In this document: in pieces, positions 7,307 through 13,865 of the stretch | Position numbering within the stretch: the stretch's first letter is position 1 | Layout of the letters: every line of letters starts with the position of its first letter | DNA from: an uncultured Bacilli bacterium | Lineage (GTDB): Bacteria; Bacillota_I; Bacilli_A; RF39; UBA660 | Direction of reading: 5' to 3' | Assembly: GCA_934096315.1 (NCBI GenBank) | Contig: CAKOLT010000018.1 | Coordinates: 1 to 23,573 of the forward strand | DNA length: 23,573 nt | Made by a program: the position numbers and the translations under genes | The notes under the pieces: generated by a model | Seen by the model: the letters and a program-made list of their open reading frames with translations, nothing else | Told to the model about the DNA's origin: nothing | Databases searched by the model: none

Positions 7307-7750
7307 TTGAGAAATATTAAATTATTATTTTTTAATATATTTATAGTTAATTTTTTTGGGTTTATTTTTTCTTTAATTAGTAATCCTTCAAAAAATTTTC
7401 AGAATATAATTAAGCCTGATTTTGTTCCTAGTCCAATAGTTTTTATAATAGTTTGGATTATTATTTATAGTTTGCTTGGAGTTAGCTTTTATTTAGTAGA
7501 AAAAAATAAAAGAAATGTGGTTTTATTTCTTTTAAATTTAATTTTTAACTATTTATGGGTAATTCTATTCTTTAATTTTAAATTATATTTGCTTTCTTTT
7601 GTATGGCTTCTTACTTTAATTGGAATTACTATTATAATGATTTATTATTTTTATAAATCAGATAAACTAGCGGGAATTATTAATATTCCATATTTATTTT
7701 GGTTAGTGTTTGCTAGTATTCTTAATCTATCTATATTTTATTTAAATTAA
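7307..7750 (+). CDS. tspO: TspO/MBR family membrane protein
   Basis: A 147-residue, five-helix membrane protein. The family signature in helices 3-5 is clear: FNYLWVILFFNFKLYLLSFVW, then ITIIMIYYFYKSDKLAGIINIPYLFWLVFASILNLSIFYLN, with the PYLxW and LNxxixxLN motifs. TspO proteins bind tetrapyrroles or sterol-like ligands and are associated with stress and porphyrin turnover in bacteria; the ligand here is unknown. The start is TTG, selected by AGGGGG seven bases upstream. It is the last gene of the plus-strand run and converges with the ferredoxin gene; only a weak A/T hairpin lies between them. Confidence 0.85.
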   Translation: MRNIKLLFFNIFIVNFFGFIFSLISNPSKNFQNIIKPDFVPSPIVFIIVWIIIYSLLGVSFYLVEKNKRNVVLFLLNLIFNYLWVILFFNFKLYLLSFVWLLTLIGITIIMIYYFYKSDKLAGIINIPYLFWLVFASILNLSIFYLN

Positions 7751-7759
7751 AAAAGAGTA

Positions 7760-7951
7760 TTATTCTTCAATAATAGCTCCAGTCGGGCAATATTTTATTG
7801 CCTCTTTTGTTACTTCTTCTTTTTCTTTTGGAATATTTTCGACGATGCATTCTGCTAATCCTTCATCGTTAAAGTCAAATATTTGTGTGTCTGTTAAAGA
7901 AACGCAGTTTCCGCATCCAATGCATTTATCTTTAATTACTTTTGCTTTCAT
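7760..7951 (-). CDS. 4Fe-4S ferredoxin, single cluster
   Basis: A 63-residue electron carrier. CIGCGNC gives Cys10, Cys13 and Cys16, and YCPTGAI gives the fourth ligand Cys55, so one 4Fe-4S cluster is predicted; the second cluster of the clostridial two-cluster type is absent. The layout resembles small single-cluster ferredoxins of the Fer4_13 or Thermotoga kind. The start at 7951 follows AGGTGA; longer in-frame starts at 8002 and 7972 lack a ribosome site, and the region holds the promoter. It is a monocistronic unit, so its redox partners are not shown by context. Confidence 0.9.
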   Translation of the reverse strand: MKAKVIKDKCIGCGNCVSLTDTQIFDFNDEGLAECIVENIPKEKEEVTKEAIKYCPTGAIIEE

Positions 7952-7973
7952 GATTTCACCTGCCTTTACCATA

Positions 7974-8002
7974 ATTATAAATGTAAATTTAAAAAAAATC
8001 AA
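7974..8002 (-). promoter_or_regulatory. sigma-A promoter for the ferredoxin gene
   Basis: Minus-strand TTGATT (8002-7997), a 17-base spacer and TATAAT (7979-7974) lie 22 bases before the ATG. It has the same two hexamers and the same spacing as the promoter at 5187-5215. Confidence 0.7.
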
Positions 8003-8030
8003 TAAAAATCTTTTATTAATATAAAAAATG

Positions 8031-8039
8031 TGTTATTAT
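8031..8039 (+). promoter_or_regulatory. possible extended -10 promoter
   Basis: TGTTATTAT forms an extended -10 element (TG, one base, TATTAT at 8034-8039) with no good -35 box. It would start a transcript about 25 bases before the 8071 gene, diverging from the ferredoxin promoter. Confidence 0.42.
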
Positions 8040-8070
8040 ATTAGTAAATGAATAAGTAAAGGTGTTAGTT

Positions 8071-8877
8071 ATGGAAAGTAGAATGAAAAAATATTATACA
8101 GAAAAACTTAAAGATGATGCCAGGAGGACTAAGAAGAATGAGCCCTTATATAGACAAATATATGGTGCTTATGATGAATTTGAGAATTTAAAATTACCTG
8201 TATCGGAAAATGAAATAGATATTACTGATTTAAAGACTACAGTTACTAGTAGGGAAGAATATCGTAAAATGAAAGAATATGGTAGTATTACGAATACTAA
8301 TTGTAAAGTTGTTAAAGAAGAGGAAGAAGAAGTTAAACCTATAAAAGATAAAAAAGTATATAATATTAATGAAATGCTTGCTAATATAAAGCCTGAAAAT
8401 AAAGTGCAAAATTTTCAAACTAATTCTAAGGATTATTTACACACTTTGCAGACAGATGAGGAGATTAAAACCGATTTAGAGAAAGTTAAAGAAATGTATG
8501 ATAAACTTAGTGAAGAGTTTGATAATGAAGAGGAAGCTTTGAGTATGTCTACGGGAGCCTTGTCTTTAGATTTATTATCTGATTTAAAGAGTGATGGTGG
8601 AACAGAGGTTATGCCTGGATTTAAGGATGCTGATAGTCCTAAGGAAGGGGAGACTCCAAGTAATAAAGAGGAAGAAGATAAGACTTTTTATGGTGAATCT
8701 TTTAAATTTAGTAAAGATGACTTTAATGAGGATAATTTTTATGATGGGGATTTAGAAAAGAGTAAGGGTCATTATTTCTTGAAGGCACTTCTTGTTATAT
8801 TTTTGATTGTTATAATTACAGGTGCTGTTTTGTATTTTCTTGATAAATATGGAGTTATAAATATTTTGAATCATTAG
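8071..8877 (+). CDS. acidic tail-anchored membrane protein, unknown function
   Basis: A 268-residue protein with no family I recognise. A basic N-terminal part (about 1-45) is followed by a long, acidic, probably flexible region rich in Glu, Asp, Lys and Ser, including EEEEE at about 83-87 and a likely coiled coil at about 128-157. One membrane helix lies near the C-terminus (about 237-257), leaving about eleven residues beyond. Without a signal peptide this suggests a cytoplasmic body tethered by its tail. ATG 8071 follows AAAGGTG; the in-frame GTG at 8062 lies inside that site. The pilin-like gene follows after eight bases, so a role with that protein or in envelope assembly is possible but only inferred from position. 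Confidence 0.72.
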   Translation: MESRMKKYYTEKLKDDARRTKKNEPLYRQIYGAYDEFENLKLPVSENEIDITDLKTTVTSREEYRKMKEYGSITNTNCKVVKEEEEEVKPIKDKKVYNINEMLANIKPENKVQNFQTNSKDYLHTLQTDEEIKTDLEKVKEMYDKLSEEFDNEEEALSMSTGALSLDLLSDLKSDGGTEVMPGFKDADSPKEGETPSNKEEEDKTFYGESFKFSKDDFNEDNFYDGDLEKSKGHYFLKALLVIFLIVIITGAVLYFLDKYGVINILNH

Positions 8878-8885
8878 GAGGATAT

Positions 8886-9554
8886 ATGAATAATAAAGGA
8901 TTTACTTTAATAGAACTACTTGCAGTTATAGTTTTACTTGGGGTTGTTACTTCAATTACTATTGTTGCGGTTAATGCTTCTTATAAGAAGGCTAAGGAAA
9001 AGGGTGAGGAAGTTTTTGTATCTAATGTAGTTAAGGCTACAGAATCTTATATTGCAGAATATAAGGGTGGTTTTGAGTGGACTGGATTTAAGGATAAATT
9101 TTCTTTTCTTGATAATACTGGTAGTTATTTTTTGTATGATAAATATGATAAGGGTGATGAATGTCAATCTTTTCATGAATTTTGTGATGTTTATTTAAAT
9201 AATCCAAATAATTATGGCCATTACGTAGTTTGCGATCATGATGCTTATTATAACTATATTTCAAAATCATGTTATGTGAAAGTTTACATGGCACAACAAG
9301 TTCGTTTTAAAGAAGTTATAAATAGTGGACTTATGTCTGAAAAGGAAGTTGTAAATCCTAATAATGATAATAAGTGTTATAATGATAGTACAGTTATTAA
9401 TGTATATAAGGATTCTGATCAGGTGTATTGTTATAGTTTAAAATTAGATTGTTATGATAAAGTTATTAATACATGTAATTTTAAACTATGTGATAGTTCT
9501 GAAGATTTTGATACTTATGGTGAAGACTGTTTGTTTGGTCCTGAGTCACAATAG
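8886..9554 (+). CDS. type IV pilin-like (pseudopilin) protein, Cys-rich
   Basis: A 222-residue protein beginning MNNKGFTLIELLAVIVLLG, the class III prepilin signal: a short basic leader, Gly before the cleaved bond, then Phe and the Glu at position five of the mature form, continuing into the hydrophobic assembly helix. The rest is Tyr-, Asn- and Asp-rich with many Cys (for example DECQSFHEFCDVY, CYSLKLDCYDKVINTCNFKLCDSSEDF), suggesting disulfides outside the cell. It is larger than the pilin at 10899 and could be a minor pilin or a secreted surface protein using pilin processing. The ribosome site is AGGAGG. No assembly ATPase, PilC-like platform or prepilin peptidase is in the window. lspA follows after nine bases. 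Confidence 0.8.
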   Translation: MNNKGFTLIELLAVIVLLGVVTSITIVAVNASYKKAKEKGEEVFVSNVVKATESYIAEYKGGFEWTGFKDKFSFLDNTGSYFLYDKYDKGDECQSFHEFCDVYLNNPNNYGHYVVCDHDAYYNYISKSCYVKVYMAQQVRFKEVINSGLMSEKEVVNPNNDNKCYNDSTVINVYKDSDQVYCYSLKLDCYDKVINTCNFKLCDSSEDFDTYGEDCLFGPESQ

Positions 9555-9563
9555 GGGGGTATT

Positions 9564-10013
9564 ATGAAGAAGTTAATATCTATTTCTTTATTAACTTTTG
9601 TTTTAGATGTAGTTATAAAGTTAATTATTACTAATAATTTAAGTTATAATCAAAGTGTAGTAGTTATTAATAATTTTTTTAATATTACTCTTGTTAAGAA
9701 TACAGGAGGAGCTTTTAGTTTGTTTTCAGGTAAGGTTTTTTATCTTATAATTATATCTGTTTTTATTCTTTTTATGATTATTTATTATATATATAAGAAT
9801 AAGATTAATGATAATCTTACTTTGATTGGGTTTGCTCTTTTACTTGGGGGAGCAATGGGAAATTTATTTGATCGTATTTATTATGGTTATGTTGTTGATT
9901 ATTTAGATTTTAAATTTTTTGGAATGAATTTTCCTATATTTAATATGGCTGATGTTTGTATTGTTGTTAGTTGTTTATTATTATTTTTTTTGGGGGTGTT
10001 TTATGACAATTGA
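9564..10013 (+). CDS. lspA: lipoprotein signal peptidase (SPase II)
   Basis: Membrane aspartyl protease that removes the signal peptide of diacylated prolipoproteins. The 149-residue protein has four membrane helices. Family motifs are present: the D-x-x-x-K-like segment in helix 1 (Asp15, Lys19), NTGGAFSLF, GNLFDRIYYGYVVDYLDF with catalytic Asp103, and FNMADVCI with catalytic Asp130. Length is slightly below the usual 155-170. GGGGGG precedes the ATG. The last eleven bases overlap the start of ylbF, and GGGGGTG inside its 3' end is the ylbF ribosome site. Confidence 0.94.
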   Translation: MKKLISISLLTFVLDVVIKLIITNNLSYNQSVVVINNFFNITLVKNTGGAFSLFSGKVFYLIIISVFILFMIIYYIYKNKINDNLTLIGFALLLGGAMGNLFDRIYYGYVVDYLDFKFFGMNFPIFNMADVCIVVSCLLLFFLGVFYDN

Positions 10014-10296
10014 AAAGATTACTAAAGAATTTATAAAAGAAATTGATAATTCTGTATTAATTAAAGAACTTAAGTATTATCGCGATATTGTAAAGAGCGA
10101 TGAAGAGATATTGTTTTTACTTGATAGAATTCATAATGAGGATAATGATTATGAAGTTATCAAATTACGTAAGGAAATTTATTCTTATGAGGCTTATAGA
10201 GAGTATATGAAAAGATATAGTGAAGTAATTTCTATGGTTAAAGAATTAAATAAGATGTTTAGAATGTTTTCTACGGAAAAGGTATGTGATTTATAA
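10003..10296 (+). CDS. ylbF: YlbF-family protein
   Basis: A 97-residue, all-helical protein of the Com_YlbF family. In Bacillus YlbF acts with YmcA and YaaT as the Y-complex that guides RNase Y in mRNA processing and affects competence and biofilms. Here the helices SVLIKELKYYRDIVKSDEEILFLL and EAYREYMKRYSEVISMVKELNKMF match the family style. Its place directly before rsmD agrees with the Bacillus order ylbF-ylbG-rsmD, with ylbG missing. ATG 10003 follows GGGGGTG; the longer frame to 9952 is only the lspA membrane helix read in another frame. Its stop overlaps the rsmD start as TAATG. Partners YmcA and YaaT are not in the window. Confidence 0.72.
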   Translation: MTIEKITKEFIKEIDNSVLIKELKYYRDIVKSDEEILFLLDRIHNEDNDYEVIKLRKEIYSYEAYREYMKRYSEVISMVKELNKMFRMFSTEKVCDL

Positions 10297-10850
10297 TGAA
10301 AGTTATTAGTGGTAAATTTAAGGGAAGAGTTCTTGAGGGATATAATATTAAAGGGACAAGACCCACTATGGATAGGGTTCGGGAAAGTTTATTTGCAAGT
10401 ATTAATCCTTATATTAAAGATAAGGTTTTTTTAGACCTTTTTGCGGGTTCGGGATCTCTTGGTATTGAGGCTATTAGTAATGGTTGTTCTTTTTGTTATT
10501 TTAATGATATTAATAGAGATATTTTTGTAATACTTAAAAATAATATTCAGAAGCTTGGTATTAATAATTGTAAGTTATTTAATAAAGATTATAAAGATGT
10601 TATATTAAGTTTAAAAAATAATGATATTAAAATAGATGTTATTTTACTTGATCCTCCATATGGTATGAATATTTTAAATTCTTTGGTACTTGATATAATT
10701 AATAATGATATTTTGAATGATGATGGTTTAATTGTAATAGAACATCAGGATAATTATACAGTATGTGATTATGATGGATATACTCTTTTTAAGAATAAGA
10801 AATATGGTGATAAATTTATAACAATTTTAAAAAAATGTATTGACAATTAA
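10296..10850 (+). CDS. rsmD: 16S rRNA (guanine-966-N2) methyltransferase
   Basis: A 184-residue SAM-dependent enzyme that methylates G966 of 16S rRNA during 30S assembly. MKVISGKFKGRVL and TRPTMDRVRESLF at the N-terminus are typical of RsmD. VFLDLFAGSGSLGIEAISNG is the SAM-binding motif, and LLDPPYG is the catalytic (D/N)PPY motif of N-methyltransferases. The start overlaps the ylbF stop by one base. The gene's last codons (Ile-Asp-Asn) contain TTGACA, the -35 box of the pilin promoter, so the two genes share sequence. Confidence 0.95.
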   Translation: MKVISGKFKGRVLEGYNIKGTRPTMDRVRESLFASINPYIKDKVFLDLFAGSGSLGIEAISNGCSFCYFNDINRDIFVILKNNIQKLGINNCKLFNKDYKDVILSLKNNDIKIDVILLDPPYGMNILNSLVLDIINNDILNDDGLIVIEHQDNYTVCDYDGYTLFKNKKYGDKFITILKKCIDN

Positions 10851-10869
10851 AGTGATTTTATGTTATGAT
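10840..10869 (+). promoter_or_regulatory. strong sigma-A promoter of the pilin gene
   Basis: A perfect TTGACA (10840-10845), an 18-base spacer and TATGAT (10864-10869). The -35 box is inside the rsmD 3' end. A perfect AAGGAGG (from 10881) follows, so both transcription and translation signals predict high expression. Confidence 0.74.
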
Positions 10870-10898
10870 TTATTTATCATAAGGAGGAGATAAATATT

Positions 10899-11351
10899 AT
10901 GAAGAAATTAAATAATAAAGGATTTACATTAATAGAGTTACTTGCTGTTATTGTTATACTTGCTATTGTTGTGGCTATTACTATACCATCAGTACTTAGT
11001 AGTATTAATGGTGCTAGGAAGAAGGCTTATAAGACTTCACTTAATACAATGGCTGATTGGTTAGAAAGGGAATATCAGATGGTACAAGCTGGTGATACAG
11101 AGATTGCTCCAGTGGATACAAATTTTTCTTCTAAATGTAACCTTACACCTAATACTAGTGGGAATGTAACGTGTACTATTGATGCTGATTTGATTAAAGC
11201 TGCAGGTGGTAAGGGAGGTAATTATAACCTTACTGATACTAATAATAAAATATATATTAGTGCTTCTAATGGTAGGGCTTGTGTTCAATTAGCTTCTAGT
11301 ACTAGTGGTGATTATGGTACGCAAACCACTACTCAAAGTGATGGATGTTAA
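10899..11351 (+). CDS. type IV pilin-like protein, likely the major pilin
   Basis: A 150-residue prepilin. MKKLNNKG | FTLIELLAVIVILAIVVAIT is a textbook class III signal with cleavage after Gly8 and Glu at mature position five. The helix continues to about residue 45 (SSINGARKKAYKTSLNTMADWLE). The globular part is small and Thr-, Ser-, Asn- and Gly-rich with two probable disulfides (Cys in SSKCNLTP, VTCTID, RACVQL and the terminal DGC). Size and form fit a major pilin or ComGC-like subunit. It stands alone, with its own strong promoter, AAGGAGG site and terminator. The assembly machinery is not in the window, so the exact system (competence pseudopilus, motility pilus or secretion) is open. 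Confidence 0.85.
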   Translation: MKKLNNKGFTLIELLAVIVILAIVVAITIPSVLSSINGARKKAYKTSLNTMADWLEREYQMVQAGDTEIAPVDTNFSSKCNLTPNTSGNVTCTIDADLIKAAGGKGGNYNLTDTNNKIYISASNGRACVQLASSTSGDYGTQTTTQSDGC

Positions 11352-11390
11352 AATATTGCCTTATTTAATGGCGTATATAATGTATAATTG

Positions 11391-11413
11391 AGGCGATGTT
11401 AATCGCCTTTTAT
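11391..11413 (+). terminator. terminator of the pilin gene
   Basis: AGGCGAT (11391-11397), a four-base loop and ATCGCCT (11402-11408), followed by TTTATT. This is a GC-rich stem for this genome. Two overlapping-looking -10 boxes, TATAAT at 11376 and 11383, lie just before it and might start the nfo transcript, but they have no good -35 box. Confidence 0.82.
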
Positions 11414-11431
11414 TATTTTTGGGAGGTAAAT

Positions 11432-12346
11432 ATGGATAAATTATATATTGGGTCTCATGTTTCATTTAATAAAGATAAACAACTTTTAGGGTGTGTAGAA
11501 GAAACTCTTAGTTATGGTGGTAATTGTTTTATGTTTTATACTGGGGCTCCACAGAATACGAAGAGAATGGATATTATTGATGGTCTTACTATTGAGGCTT
11601 ATAACTTAATGAAAGAAAATGATATGGATTTATCTAAGGTTGTTGTGCATGCTCCTTATATTGTTAATCTTTGTAATGAGGATAATTTTGATTTTAGTGT
11701 TTCTTTTTTAACTCAGGAGGTTATGAGATGTGATGAGTTAGGGATTAAATATATGGTTCTTCACCCAGGTTCTAGTGTGAATATGGAAAGGGATAGAGCT
11801 AGTTATAATATAAGTAAGGGTCTTTCTTATATTCTTGATAATACTAAAGATAAAGGTGTTATAATACTTCTTGAGACTATGGCTGGTAAGGGTAATGAGA
11901 TGGGAAAGACTTTTGAAGAATTGAAAGATATTATAGATAATACTAGTAATAATAATAGATTAGGAGTTTGTATGGATACTTGTCATTTATGGGATGCTGG
12001 TTATGATGTTAGGAATTTTGATAAAGTTCTTGATTGTTTTGATAATCTTATTGGACTTAGTAAATTAAAATGTATTCATATAAATGATAGTAAAAATGAT
12101 ATAAATAGTCATAAGGATAGACATGATAATATTGGTTTTGGTAAGATTGGGTTTGATAATTTAATTAATATTATATATAATGATAGACTTAAGGATATTC
12201 CTAAGATATTAGAGACTCCTTATGTTACTCGTTTTGATGATAGTAAAGAAAGATTGTATGCTCCATATAAGTATGAAATTAGTATGATTATTTCAAGAAA
12301 ATTTGATTCTAATATGATAAATGTTATAAGAGAGGATAATAAGTAG
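11432..12346 (+). CDS. nfo: endonuclease IV (AP endonuclease)
   Basis: A 304-residue zinc enzyme that cuts 5' of abasic sites in base-excision repair; it would complement the AP lyase Nth encoded earlier. It is a TIM barrel with the family's metal ligands in order: VVHAPYIVNLC, MVLHPGS, LLETMAGKGNEMG, VCMDTCHLWDAGYD, CIHINDSKND, HKDRHDNIGFGKIG and ILETP. Length is about 20 residues more than E. coli Nfo. ATG 11432 follows GGGAGG; the longer frame from 11396 runs through the pilin terminator and is not used. It is probably first in a run with xer, tdk and ppdK. Confidence 0.95.
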   Translation: MDKLYIGSHVSFNKDKQLLGCVEETLSYGGNCFMFYTGAPQNTKRMDIIDGLTIEAYNLMKENDMDLSKVVVHAPYIVNLCNEDNFDFSVSFLTQEVMRCDELGIKYMVLHPGSSVNMERDRASYNISKGLSYILDNTKDKGVIILLETMAGKGNEMGKTFEELKDIIDNTSNNNRLGVCMDTCHLWDAGYDVRNFDKVLDCFDNLIGLSKLKCIHINDSKNDINSHKDRHDNIGFGKIGFDNLINIIYNDRLKDIPKILETPYVTRFDDSKERLYAPYKYEISMIISRKFDSNMINVIREDNK

Positions 12347-12376
12347 GGGAAATATACCTTTACATATTCTTGTTAT

Positions 12377-13264
12377 ATGAATAAAAAAATAGTTAATGAT
12401 TTTCTAGAGTATATAAGAAATAATCGTCGTTATTCTTCTTATACCGTTAATAATTATAAAGTAGATTTAGAGGATTATGTTTTATTTCTTGGAGATATAA
12501 GTATTACCTCAGTTAGTTATGAGGTTTGTAAGGAGTATATAAATAAAATTTATAATAATTATTCGAATAAAAGTACTTTATCAAGAAAGATTAGTTGTCT
12601 CAGGAGTTTATATAATTACCTAGAGGAACATGGTTATGTTTTGGTTAACCATTTTAAAGAGTTTAAGATTCCTAAAAGAGGGAGAGTACTTCCTAATTAT
12701 TTAAAAAAGAAAGAATCTTTGGATATTTTATCTAATAATTTAGATAGTGATAAAGTTTTAGATATTAGAAATAATTTAATATTAGAGTTATTGTATTCTA
12801 CTGGAGTTAGAGTTAGTGAACTTGTTAATATTAAGATTAGTGATATTAATAGAGATGATAAAACTATTAAGATAATGGGGAAGGGTAGTAAAGAGAGAAT
12901 TGTTATATATGGTAAGTATTGTGAAGATAAATTAAATAGATATTTAGAAGATAGTTACCATATTTTGAATAAAAATAATAGTCCTTATTTAATTCTTAAT
13001 AATAGAGGTTTTCCTTTATCTTCAAGATATGTTAGAGATATAGTGGATAAAGTAAGAATTGATTTAGGAATATCAGAGAAAATATCTCCGCATACATTTA
13101 GACATACTTTTGCTACTGATATGTTATCTAATGGTGCTGATTTAATTTCTGTTAAAAAACTTTTAGGACATGAGTCTATTAATACTACTAGTGTTTATAC
13201 TCATGTTACTAATGAACATATAAAAAATATATATAAAATGGCTCATCCGAGAGGGAAGATTTGA
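12377..13264 (+). CDS. xerD: XerC/XerD-type tyrosine recombinase
   Basis: A 295-residue site-specific recombinase of the size and layout of XerC/XerD: an N-terminal SAM-like DNA-binding domain (FLEYIRNNRRYSSYTVNNYKVDLEDYVLFL) and a C-terminal catalytic domain. All six catalytic residues are present: Arg145 (TGVRVSEL), Lys169 (GKGSKERIV), His239 and Arg242 (PHTFRHTFATDML), His265 (LGHESINTTSVYTH) and nucleophile Tyr274. The role is expected to be chromosome dimer resolution at dif; whether it is the XerC or XerD partner cannot be decided, and a single Xer is possible. No dif site is seen nearby. No clear ribosome site precedes the ATG. It lies in a housekeeping run, so it is not a phage integrase by context. 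Confidence 0.87.
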   Translation: MNKKIVNDFLEYIRNNRRYSSYTVNNYKVDLEDYVLFLGDISITSVSYEVCKEYINKIYNNYSNKSTLSRKISCLRSLYNYLEEHGYVLVNHFKEFKIPKRGRVLPNYLKKKESLDILSNNLDSDKVLDIRNNLILELLYSTGVRVSELVNIKISDINRDDKTIKIMGKGSKERIVIYGKYCEDKLNRYLEDSYHILNKNNSPYLILNNRGFPLSSRYVRDIVDKVRIDLGISEKISPHTFRHTFATDMLSNGADLISVKKLLGHESINTTSVYTHVTNEHIKNIYKMAHPRGKI

Positions 13265-13276
13265 TATGGAGGTATT

Positions 13277-13852
13277 ATGGCGAAACTTTATTTTAGATAT
13301 GGTGCAATGAGTTCTGGTAAGACACTTGATTTATTAAAAGTTTATTATAATTATAAAGAGAAGGGTATGAGTACGTTAGTTCTTAAGCCACTTGTTGATA
13401 CGAAGGGTGATAGTGATGTTATATCGAGAGTTGGTAGTAGGCTTAGGGTTAATTTTTTAGTGGGTGATAATGATAATATTTATGATATTGTACAAAGTGA
13501 AATACTAAAAAAGAAGATATCTTGTATTTTGGTTGATGAAGCACAATTTCTTGTAAAAAAGCATGTTGATCAATTATCTGATGTTGTTGATTTACTTGAT
13601 ATACCTGTTATTTGTTATGGTCTTCGAGCAGACTTTCGAGGTAATTTATTTGAGGGTAGCAAAAGATTATTTGAAGTAGCAGATAGTATTGAAGAATTAA
13701 AAACTGTTTGTGATTGTGGTAAGAAAGCTATATGGAATGTTAGGTATGTTAATGATGTGATTACTTTTAAGGGTAGTCAAATAGCTATTGATAATACTGA
13801 TAATGTTACATATAAGTCTATGTGTCGTAAGTGTATGAAAAAATTAAGGTAA
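13277..13852 (+). CDS. tdk: thymidine kinase
   Basis: A 191-residue type II thymidine kinase for dTMP salvage. Walker A is YGAMSSGKT at about 8-16. VDEAQFL carries the Walker B Asp and the catalytic Glu. YGLRADFRGNLFEGSKRLFEVAD is the conserved lasso-side segment, and the zinc site has VCDCG and CRKC near the end. The ribosome site GGAGG lies seven bases before the ATG, and xer ends 12 bases upstream, so it is probably in one operon with it. Confidence 0.95.
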   Translation: MAKLYFRYGAMSSGKTLDLLKVYYNYKEKGMSTLVLKPLVDTKGDSDVISRVGSRLRVNFLVGDNDNIYDIVQSEILKKKISCILVDEAQFLVKKHVDQLSDVVDLLDIPVICYGLRADFRGNLFEGSKRLFEVADSIEELKTVCDCGKKAIWNVRYVNDVITFKGSQIAIDNTDNVTYKSMCRKCMKKLR

Positions 13853-13865
13853 AGGAAATGATATA

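Noticed and set aside
7751..7770. Terminator between tspO and the ferredoxin gene
   Set aside because: The best stem is six base pairs with a wobble or mismatch and no T run on the plus strand; too weak to call.
12371..12380. TGTTATATG as an extended -10 promoter for the xer gene
   Set aside because: The start of transcription would fall after the ATG, and the family N-terminus aligns with that ATG.
13255..13264. TGA read as Trp (code 4), given the Mollicute-like composition
   Set aside because: TGA ends xer and lspA at the expected family lengths, Trp is encoded by TGG in conserved sites, and the tRNA-Trp has anticodon CCA.
12377..13264. Xer gene as an integrase of the island near ssrA
   Set aside because: It has XerC/D size and full-length match, lies 3.5 kb away among nfo, tdk and ppdK, and is not degenerate.
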